From Cyanobacteria bacterium UBA7694 (GTDB lineage: Bacteria; Cyanobacteriota; Sericytochromatia; UBA7694), in contig DLGM01000150.1 of the NCBI GenBank assembly GCA_002482705.1, positions 1 through 6,707 of the forward strand: DNA of 6,707 nt. Reading direction: 5' to 3'. The notes under the pieces are model-generated. The model searched no databases, had not been told where the DNA came from, and saw nothing but the letters and a program-made list of their open reading frames with translations. Shown piece by piece: positions 1 through 5,009 of this stretch. The translations under genes and the position numbers were made by a program. Position 1 is the stretch's first letter, and each line of letters begins with the position of its first letter.

Positions 1-1
1 A

Positions 2-631
2 TTTGCTTCGTTTGTGGGAATGCACCCGATTCCCTTGGTGCATGGCCTGACTTTGGGCGAACTGGCGCGTATGATTGCTGGTGAAAAATGGCTGAAGTCG
101 CCTAACTCCCTACAATTTCAAGTTGTGCCTGTCCGCAACTATACCCATGCGACGGCTTATGCCTTGCCTGTGCGCCCGTCACCCAATCTTCCCAACGCGC
201 TGGCCATTCGCCTTTATCCTTCATTGGGGCTCTTTGAGGGCACATCGATCAGCGTGGCACGGGGGACACCTTTTCCCTTTCAAGCGATTGGTTACCCGGA
301 CTGGCGTTACGGTAACTTCAAATTTACGCCCGAAAGTGTGCCTGGAGCCACCCAACCCCCCTATCAGGGACAGCTCTGTTATGGGCTCGATCTGCGTAAA
401 GAAGCTTCTGACAGCCGCTTTAGCTTGCGTTACCTGCTTGATATGTACGCCCGCACCCCTGATAAACAGAAGTTTTTTAATCCCTTTTTTGCCAAACTTG
501 CGGGCACTGATCGTCTGCGCAAAGCGATTGAGAGCGGCCTGACAGAAGATGAAATTCGCCGCAGTTGGCAGGCCGACTTACAGCGCTATCGCCAGTTGCG
601 TAAAAAATACCTGTTGTACCCGGAAGAATAG
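2..631 (+). CDS. NamZ-like exo-beta-N-acetylmuramidase (DUF1343, GH171), C-terminal part, 5' end outside window
   Basis: The frame is open from base 2, so this is the C-terminal ~209 residues of a protein that in this family usually has about 400; the GTG at 14 and ATG at 20 are internal codons. Family recognition rests on conserved DUF1343 blocks numbered from the GTG at 14: GMHPIPLVHGLTLGELARM (2-20), LFEGTSISVARGTPFPFQ (73-90), FTPESVPGATQPPYQGQLCYG (about 104-124) and the closing RYRQLRKKYLLYPE. Characterised members (Bacillus subtilis NamZ, glycoside hydrolase family 171) remove terminal MurNAc from the non-reducing end of peptidoglycan fragments, feeding cell-wall turnover and recycling. 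The N-terminal domain expected to carry the catalytic residues lies left of the window, so activity and export signal cannot be judged here. The only neighbour seen is a convergent gene 4 bases away; no other recycling gene is visible. Family assignment is strong; exact substrate is inferred. Confidence 0.88.
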   Translation, partial: FASFVGMHPIPLVHGLTLGELARMIAGEKWLKSPNSLQFQVVPVRNYTHATAYALPVRPSPNLPNALAIRLYPSLGLFEGTSISVARGTPFPFQAIGYPDWRYGNFKFTPESVPGATQPPYQGQLCYGLDLRKEASDSRFSLRYLLDMYARTPDKQKFFNPFFAKLAGTDRLRKAIESGLTEDEIRRSWQADLQRYRQLRKKYLLYPEE

Positions 632-635
632 GCTG

Positions 636-1226
636 TTAAGGCGTCTGGGGTGCAGGTGTTTGGGGATGAATCAGCCCAGAGGTCTGATCAAAGAGATATT
701 GTTTAAACCCGCTGTCTTCAAGGCCTACCGTCGTGGCGCGGTTGACAATGAATCCCACACACATACCGGCAATTAAAGTGAACGGTGACGAAGCTTCAAG
801 GCTGGTAAGGCCTGCCACCACCGCTTTATTTGCAAATGTGGTAGCACTACTGGTAATCACGGCACTGGAAACTTCTGAAACCAGTTTGCCGCTGGCTTGA
901 GAAAAGGTCTGTTTGCCATTGATCAGATCTGCCAGCACATCTTTGCCCGTCGACATGGCACTTTTTGCCAAAGCAACGGGGACGGCGTTCACCAGTTCCT
1001 GAGGTGCTTGGCGTAGATTCCACATGGTCTCGGCTTCGAGCAGATTATTGGCGGTATTAAAGTTGCCATGCAATACCATAAAGGCATCGTTGCTGAGCCA
1101 GCGCTCCCCTTGTGTGCTCTGGTTTGCCTGAGCATGTTGTTGAACAGTCCGACTGCCATCTTGGGATAGGTTTCCTACCACATAGACCTGACTACGGATA
1201 ATCGGTGATTTATGCAACGAAGGCAT
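636..1226 (-). CDS. Hypothetical protein, 196 aa, unrecognised family
   Basis: I do not recognise this protein. The ATG at 1224-1226 is well supported by AAGGAG 8 bases upstream (1235-1240), the best ribosome binding site in the window, so I regard it as a real gene. The N-terminal third is polar and rich in Gln, Asn and Ser, with no signal peptide. The middle (about 80-135) is rich in Ala, Ser, Val and Thr and looks helical. Residues 148-162 (PFTLIAGMCVGFIVN) form one short hydrophobic, glycine-containing stretch that could be a membrane segment or a buried helix. The tail ends with a Pro/Gln/Thr repeat (HPQTPAPQTP). The layout of Ala/Ser-rich helices, a short apolar stretch and no leader would fit a peripheral or inserted membrane protein, but this is a guess. 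It is probably monocistronic: a promoter-like AT-rich site lies about 35 bases upstream of the start, and the next gene upstream ends in a terminator. Confidence 0.75.
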   Translation of the reverse strand: MPSLHKSPIIRSQVYVVGNLSQDGSRTVQQHAQANQSTQGERWLSNDAFMVLHGNFNTANNLLEAETMWNLRQAPQELVNAVPVALAKSAMSTGKDVLADLINGKQTFSQASGKLVSEVSSAVITSSATTFANKAVVAGLTSLEASSPFTLIAGMCVGFIVNRATTVGLEDSGFKQYLFDQTSGLIHPQTPAPQTP

Positions 1227-1234
1227 GGAGAAAA

Positions 1235-1240
1235 CTCCTT
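1235..1240 (-). promoter_or_regulatory. Strong Shine-Dalgarno AAGGAG for the 196-aa gene
   Basis: On the minus strand AAGGAG stands 8 bases before the ATG at 1226. It fixes the start codon and argues that this unrecognised ORF is translated. Confidence 0.8.
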
Positions 1241-1260
1241 ACAACACACTTTAGCTACCT

Positions 1261-1268
1261 ATAATATA
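1261..1268 (-). promoter_or_regulatory. Candidate -10 element upstream of the 196-aa gene
   Basis: The minus strand reads TATATTAT here (TATATT or TATTAT as -10 hexamer), which would give a leader of roughly 25-30 bases. No good TTGACA-like -35 lies at 16-18 bases, so the call is weak. The rest of 1269-1345 holds no gene, only a small inverted repeat TTCCC/GGGAA (1325-1339) and two copies of GCAAGC 15 bases apart on the minus strand. Confidence 0.3.
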
Positions 1269-1345
1269 GCCGCTTGCCTGCATAGAGCTTGCGTCTAAGC
1301 ACCAGAAATAATCTCGATTTAAACTTCCCTTCATGGGAATGACAT

Positions 1346-1382
1346 AAAAATGCCAAGAGCGGCCATTTGGCCGCTCTTGGCA
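1346..1382 (-). terminator. Rho-independent terminator of the PLD lipoprotein gene
   Basis: A perfect inverted repeat pairs 1351-1365 with 1368-1382 (14-15 GC-rich base pairs, effective loop of about four bases). On the minus strand the stem is followed at once by TTTTT (1350-1346). It starts 16 bases after the stop codon at 1398. There is no T-tract on the plus-strand side, so it works in the leftward direction only and insulates the PLD gene from the 196-aa gene. Confidence 0.93.
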
Positions 1383-1397
1383 GATAGGGCTGTGTGC

Positions 1398-2639
1398 TTA
1401 GAGCACGGCAGCACGGGATGAGATGGGGGTATCATCCACAGGGGTGCCGGGCTGAGGAGCGGGCTTTTGGCCAGGGCACTCCCCTTGCGGCGGGTTATTG
1501 GTCTTGGCTGCGTTCATAATGCGCTCATACTCTTGGCGATACATGCCAGCCACGTAGCTGTTTTGAATGATCAACATGTTTTCGTTGTTGGAGTTATCGG
1601 CATTGGATGAGAAGTTGAACGAACCAGTCACCACTGTATCATCAGCCAGCATAATTTTGTGGTGCAACAGGGCTTGGTTGCCATCCATACGGCTGATCAC
1701 GTTGCCTTGGCGGAGCAGGTGATAAGCGGAGTACTGTCCAAAGCCAAGGCAGCGATCAAAGATGCCATCTACCCAAACACCGGCTTGGCGCTTTTGCACC
1801 ATGACATTGGCAATGTCTTTGTCGGTGAACGAGAAGGTCATGAAGTGCAGGCGCTTTTGGGCTTTGTTGGCCACGTCGAGCAGGGCTTCACGGCCACCAC
1901 CCTTGGGCGAGAAGAAGGTTTGAATGGTGGTGTTGCCCACTTTCACGACCGGGTGAGGAATTTGACGCGGAGGCTGAGGGCCAAAGACCTTCTGGGTGAA
2001 CATGCGCTCAAACTCGTAATTGTAGTTGGCGGTGATTTGCGGAACACGAATGGTCAAAGCATTGTTATTGTGCTGGTACATGCTGGTATTGGTGAGGTTG
2101 GTGGAGCCCATCCATACCGCTTGATTGTCGGCAATCAAAAATTTGTGGTGCATAATCCCGGAGCGTTTGTCATCGACAACGGGGATACCTGCTTGTTGCA
2201 GTTTGGCAATCACGCCGCGGATGGGGCCGTTACGACCGGTGTCGCGCTCGGTCATGTTGTCGGTGTCGGTGACAATACGAACCCGTACACCGCGCTGTTG
2301 AGCGGCAATCAGGGCGGCAACAGCTTCTTCGCTGCCGATGTCATAAAAAGCGCCATCGAGGGTTTGGCGGGCACCATTGATCAGCTTAATTAAGGCTTGG
2401 GCTGGGCCGTTGGGATCGCGGCGGGCGGTGGGCTCATTTTCAGCCACCGGGCCCCGGTAAGCATTCACAAAGTGAGCGGTAAAAATTTGGGATTCTGCGC
2501 TGGCGGCGTTTAAGGCTCCCAGAGGAGCACGGCCCATCAATGCCGGGTTCATTGTCTGATTGTTCATGGGCATCATGGCGCTTTGGCCACTGCAGCCAAC
2601 CAAGGCCAAGGTGAGCAGGGAAACAGCAATCTTTTTCAT
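1398..2639 (-). CDS. Phospholipase D-like HKD-domain lipoprotein (PLD/nuclease superfamily)
   Basis: A 413-residue protein with a lipoprotein leader: MKKIAVSLLTLALVGC, lipobox LVGC, lipidated Cys16. A possible ATG four codons upstream (2651) has no ribosome binding site, while the ATG at 2639 has GAGG at 2646-2649, so the shorter form is preferred. Two complete HKD catalytic motifs are present: H164-x-K166-x4-D171 followed by G178-S-x-N181, and H326-x-K328-x4-D333 followed by G339-S-x-N342. This is the pseudo-dimeric arrangement of the family, with the usual block AFYDIGSEEAVAALIAA before the first motif. A low-complexity Pro/Gly/Gln tail follows from about residue 383. HKD enzymes cleave or transfer phosphodiesters by way of a phospho-histidine; members act on phospholipids (phospholipase D, cardiolipin synthase) or nucleic acids (Nuc-type endonucleases). 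The substrate cannot be told from the sequence. The lipid anchor and lack of membrane helices fit an extracytoplasmic enzyme better than a classical membrane-spanning cardiolipin synthase. It has its own terminator and a promoter candidate, so it is probably transcribed alone. Confidence 0.92.
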   Translation of the reverse strand: MKKIAVSLLTLALVGCSGQSAMMPMNNQTMNPALMGRAPLGALNAASAESQIFTAHFVNAYRGPVAENEPTARRDPNGPAQALIKLINGARQTLDGAFYDIGSEEAVAALIAAQQRGVRVRIVTDTDNMTERDTGRNGPIRGVIAKLQQAGIPVVDDKRSGIMHHKFLIADNQAVWMGSTNLTNTSMYQHNNNALTIRVPQITANYNYEFERMFTQKVFGPQPPRQIPHPVVKVGNTTIQTFFSPKGGGREALLDVANKAQKRLHFMTFSFTDKDIANVMVQKRQAGVWVDGIFDRCLGFGQYSAYHLLRQGNVISRMDGNQALLHHKIMLADDTVVTGSFNFSSNADNSNNENMLIIQNSYVAGMYRQEYERIMNAAKTNNPPQGECPGQKPAPQPGTPVDDTPISSRAAVL

Positions 2640-2645
2640 GGCGAA

Positions 2646-2649
2646 CCTC
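2646..2649 (-). promoter_or_regulatory. Shine-Dalgarno GAGG deciding the PLD lipoprotein start
   Basis: GAGG lies 6 bases before the ATG at 2639. It sits inside the first codons of the longer ATG-2651 reading, and no such site precedes ATG-2651. This favours the start that gives a standard lipoprotein signal beginning MKK. Confidence 0.65.
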
Positions 2650-2677
2650 ATTTATACGCTACGCAGGCTATGCCTTA

Positions 2678-2686
2678 TTTATAACA
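2678..2686 (-). promoter_or_regulatory. Candidate extended -10 promoter of the PLD lipoprotein gene
   Basis: The minus strand reads TGTTATAAA, an extended -10 (TG-N-TATAAA). Transcription would begin near 2671 and give a leader of about 30 bases before the ATG at 2639. No consensus -35 is visible at the proper distance, which extended -10 promoters tolerate. Confidence 0.4.
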
Positions 2687-2693
2687 TGGTTAT
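2681..2693. repeat. Small palindrome overlapping the PLD promoter candidate
   Basis: ATAAC-ATG-GTTAT is a perfect 5-bp inverted repeat with a 3-base centre. It overlaps the extended -10 element, and a second short palindrome AGGC-TAT-GCCT lies at 2665-2675, around the predicted transcription start. Either could be an operator half-site pair. Short arms make chance occurrence quite possible. Confidence 0.3.
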
Positions 2694-2799
2694 TTGCATA
2701 AGGCGAGGCGCGTTTGGCGTTTTTAAACGTTACTTTGCTAATACTTAACCCTTTCTTTATAGCTTGCGGCTTTTCAGAACTTGCGTGCGGTTTCTGTAT

Positions 2800-3549
2800 T
2801 TATGCGACGCGCCACGTGGTCCAAGTTGCTACGGGGTAAAATCCCCGACGCTGGTACCATTGTAAAGGCCAATCGTGGGCTTCTGCCCGCACGCCCACGC
2901 CAGCCGTACCGTGTGCCAGGAACAGCAAAGCTTGTAAAAGTTGATTACCAAAACCTTGCCCCTGATAGGTGGGAAAAACATCAATATCCTGTAAACGCAT
3001 CAACGTACCCAAGGGGCTTTTCAGGGCAAAAATCCCGCCACTGGCAACAGGCTTTCCCTCGGCCCAGGCCACATACCAGTGCCCCTGCAAATGGGGCGCA
3101 CGAAAGCGTTGAAAGGCTGTCATATGCTCACCTTCACCGGGAGAGCCCCCCACCGCCAACTCAATTTCTTCGCGGTAGGTTGCCAACTGTTGCCACTGGG
3201 CTGGGGTGGTAACCGCTTCTAAGCGCAGGGGCCCAGGCGTTTGCGGCAAGTGGGAGCTTGGCAACCACAAAGCCTGTTCCACTTCAGCTTCCTGCCACAC
3301 CGGTTGCCAAGCCGGGAACCAGTGCTCCCATGGCTGTGGGTCAGGCACCTTGATTTGCAGCGGAATTCCTCCCGGCAGGGTGCCGATCTTGTGGGGATAG
3401 GGCTGTTCCAGCCAGACCCGATGGCTTTCGGGCATGGTGACCCAGGTGGGATCGGGCTGAGCCCGCAGCCCCTGGGGAAAGCGCAGCAGATGCTGTCCGG
3501 CTAACCCCAGGTGCCAGTCACTCAGCCATAGGGCTTCAGCGGGGTTCAC
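2800..3549 (-). CDS. GNAT-family N-acetyltransferase, tryptophan-rich N-terminal part
   Basis: A 249-residue protein whose C-terminal half (about 108-249) is a GNAT acyltransferase. Motif A reads LQDIDVFPTYQGQGFGNQLL (187-206), with the acetyl-CoA pyrophosphate loop Q196-G-Q-G-F-G201. Motif B is at 227-238 (WPLQWYQRRGFY). GNAT enzymes transfer an acetyl group from acetyl-CoA to an amine; the acceptor here is unknown. The first ~100 residues match no domain I know and are rich in Trp and Pro; 16 Trp occur in the whole protein. There is no signal peptide, so it should be cytoplasmic. The GTG start (3547-3549) overlaps the serpin stop as GTGA, and no clear Shine-Dalgarno is seen, so translation is probably coupled to that of the serpin. 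An ATG at codon 39 (3435) also lacks a ribosome binding site. No terminator was found between its stop and the PLD gene. Confidence 0.85.
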   Translation of the reverse strand: MNPAEALWLSDWHLGLAGQHLLRFPQGLRAQPDPTWVTMPESHRVWLEQPYPHKIGTLPGGIPLQIKVPDPQPWEHWFPAWQPVWQEAEVEQALWLPSSHLPQTPGPLRLEAVTTPAQWQQLATYREEIELAVGGSPGEGEHMTAFQRFRAPHLQGHWYVAWAEGKPVASGGIFALKSPLGTLMRLQDIDVFPTYQGQGFGNQLLQALLFLAHGTAGVGVRAEAHDWPLQWYQRRGFYPVATWTTWRVA

Positions 3550-4862
3550 TGGGGATCAGCGGTGACGCCCATGAACAGGATGGCCCCGGTCTTTTCATCA
3601 CGGATGAGATGAATAAAGGGGCGGTTGATTTCCATGTTAAAAGGCTCTTGGGGGATTTGTACGCTGGTGGCGCCCACGGTGACGGTGGTGACTGCCGCGG
3701 CTTCCGTTCCCTCTTCGTTGACTTCCACAAAGCTGTCTTGTTTGACATTGGAAATAAAGGCTTTACTAGCTGGGTCTTGCAGCAGATCGCTGAAGTCGGC
3801 CTGCCCTTCGCTGAAGGCTTTGCGCAGTCCCAGCGCTTGCAGGGGGGCATTGAGTTGCTGTTCGCCTTTGAAGGTAAAGCGTGGCAATACCACGGCTCCA
3901 TCCTGACGGCGCATTTTGGGCAACCATTCATTCAGGGCTTCGGGGGTTAAGCTTTGCAGCAGGGCATGGGTATTGCTGTCTTCATCGGGCAAGAAGACAT
4001 ACATGCGGGCATCTTCATTGGCCCCATAAGGCAAAGCCACCGCCTGGAATTTTTGTTCGGTGTCGCGCAGGTAGCGGTATTTGCCATAACGGCGCATGCT
4101 GGGATGTTCTTTGGTGCTGCCATCGGCTTTCGTAAAGGTTTTGGGCTCGGTTTGGGCCTTTTCAAAGGGGTCTTTCCAACTGCCTTTGAAATAAATGGCG
4201 TTCATCAAAATCAGGATTGTTTCCGGGGAGATTTGGCTGATGACCTGGGGAATTTTGCCTTTGGTATTGGCGCTGGCCCACTGGTTGATCAGGCTGATCG
4301 AGGCTGGCTGCATGAAGTCGAGGGCGGTGACGCGGGCGGCGAAGAAGTCTTGGTTGCTCTTTAAGAAATTGGGGTTGAAGGTGAGCCCAGCTTTGCCCCA
4401 CAGGGCATTGGCAATCAGCAGTTCGACGCCGGGGCCGGGGTTGGCCAAACGCTTGCGCAGGGTCAGGTTGGCGGCGTTGACCTGGGATAAGTCCAGGCCC
4501 TGTAACTCAAGGGCTTGGAGCATTTCGCTGCGGGTATCTCCGGCGGTGCCATTGAGGGTCATGGCCAACGCTATCGATACGCTCAGCGGCGAAACAAACA
4601 GGTTTTGGCCCTGCTGAGTGCCTTCAATGGCTTTAAACAGCTTGAGACCAAAGCGCGTATTGGCAGCTACTAAACCGCTATCTTGCAAGGTTTGCAGTTC
4701 GCTGGCGGAGGGCGCTTGTAAGGTGCTTAAACCGGGCGTGGCCGGGTTATTCGGGCTGGCGGGCTGATTCGGATTGGGATTGGGGAGGGTAGGGGCGCAG
4801 GCGGCCAAAAGCAGGGTTGCGGTGCAACTGAGGGTGAGCAGGCGTTGAAAGGGGGATAACAT
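3546..4862 (-). CDS. Serpin-family protease inhibitor, lipoprotein
   Basis: A 438-residue serpin. The ATG at 4862 is chosen because GAGGA lies 9 bases upstream (4872-4876) and because it opens a lipoprotein leader with lipobox LAAC and lipidated Cys22; the TTG at 4880 would add six residues and place the ribosome binding site inside the gene. A Pro/Asn-rich linker (27-44) then leads into a full serpin fold, with blocks NLFVSPLSVSIALAMTLNGT (near 87-106), LMNAIYFKGSWKDPF (near 219-233) and the closing PFIHLIRD...ILFMGVTADP. The reactive-loop hinge is E383-E-G-T-E-A-A-A390, the inhibitory consensus with small residues at P12-P10, so it should insert and trap a protease rather than be a non-inhibitory relative. 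Counting from the hinge, P1-P1' is Thr399-Ser400, suggesting a protease that prefers small or apolar residues; this is inference. Anchored in the envelope, it could protect the cell from foreign proteases or control its own. It is followed by an overlapping acetyltransferase gene. Confidence 0.95.
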   Translation of the reverse strand: MLSPFQRLLTLSCTATLLLAACAPTLPNPNPNQPASPNNPATPGLSTLQAPSASELQTLQDSGLVAANTRFGLKLFKAIEGTQQGQNLFVSPLSVSIALAMTLNGTAGDTRSEMLQALELQGLDLSQVNAANLTLRKRLANPGPGVELLIANALWGKAGLTFNPNFLKSNQDFFAARVTALDFMQPASISLINQWASANTKGKIPQVISQISPETILILMNAIYFKGSWKDPFEKAQTEPKTFTKADGSTKEHPSMRRYGKYRYLRDTEQKFQAVALPYGANEDARMYVFLPDEDSNTHALLQSLTPEALNEWLPKMRRQDGAVVLPRFTFKGEQQLNAPLQALGLRKAFSEGQADFSDLLQDPASKAFISNVKQDSFVEVNEEGTEAAAVTTVTVGATSVQIPQEPFNMEINRPFIHLIRDEKTGAILFMGVTADPQ

Positions 4863-4871
4863 AGGGGCAAT

Positions 4872-4876
4872 TCCTC
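4872..4876 (-). promoter_or_regulatory. Shine-Dalgarno GAGGA deciding the serpin start
   Basis: GAGGA stands 9 bases before the ATG at 4862. It excludes the upstream TTG at 4880 as main start, since that codon precedes the site. Confidence 0.7.
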
Positions 4877-4894
4877 GCAAGTATTCTAGAAATA

Positions 4895-4900
4895 AGTATA
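4895..4900 (-). promoter_or_regulatory. Weak -10-like TATACT upstream of the serpin gene
   Basis: The minus strand carries TATACT, 5 of 6 to consensus, which would give a leader of about 25 bases. No -35 match is seen (the sequence at 17-base spacing is CACCTC). ATACTT is repeated 15 bases further on (4879-4884), so the exact element is uncertain. The 147-base gap to the phosphatase gene makes a separate promoter plausible. Confidence 0.25.
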
Positions 4901-5009
4901 TACCTAGGACGTGGGTAGAGGTGGATCTGTTCGAAGCCTATGTGTTTGTAGAGGGGGGTAGGGGATACGTCCGTACAGGGGTGATTGAGAGGGTCTAGGC
5001 CATACGCTT

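Larger units (their letters stand above)
4863..5009. other. Intergenic region with G-runs and clustered CTAG
   Basis: This gap between the phosphatase stop and the serpin start has no gene. On the plus strand it carries four G-runs (4953-4958, 4961-4964, 4978-4981, 4991-4993). Three CTAG tetramers lie inside it (4886, 4904 and 4995), with a fourth just beyond the end of the phosphatase gene border at 5010. TCTAGG occurs twice, 15 bases apart (4994-4999 and 5009-5014). No hairpin with a T-tract was found, so no terminator for the phosphatase gene can be called. Confidence 0.5.

Noticed and set aside
549..776. Plus-strand frame bridging the muramidase end and the 196-aa gene
   Set aside because: It overlaps the well-supported C-terminus of the muramidase in another frame and has a Cys/Arg-rich translation of no known type.
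1272..1300. Two GCAAGC copies with 15-base period upstream of the 196-aa gene
   Set aside because: Six-base words repeated twice are expected by chance at this length; no further copies or symmetry support an operator.
1659..2393. Long 244-codon plus-strand open frame
   Set aside because: It lies wholly antisense to the PLD lipoprotein gene, has no recognisable family motifs, and mirrors codon bias of the real gene, whose two HKD motifs prove the minus strand is the coding one.
2640..2651. Longer start of the PLD lipoprotein (ATG at 2651)
   Set aside because: No Shine-Dalgarno precedes it, and GAGG lies inside the added codons, well placed for the ATG at 2639.
2763..2790. Possible terminator after the acetyltransferase gene
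   Set aside because: The repeated CTTGCG words are direct, not inverted; no stable hairpin with a T-tract forms.
2781..3212. Plus-strand open frame of 143 codons opposite the acetyltransferase
   Set aside because: Low-complexity, Arg/Pro-rich translation with no motif, antisense to the GNAT motifs.
3954..4617. Plus-strand open frames opposite the serpin gene
   Set aside because: They are antisense to conserved serpin blocks and show no domain; the serpin reading is certain.
4863..4880. Longer serpin start (TTG at 4880)
   Set aside because: The ribosome binding site GAGGA falls within the extra codons; the ATG at 4862 gives a standard lipoprotein leader.
4966..4975. Palindrome TACG-TC-CGTA between phosphatase and serpin
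   Set aside because: Only a 4-bp arm and a 2-base centre, too short to fold and not linked to a T-tract; likely chance.
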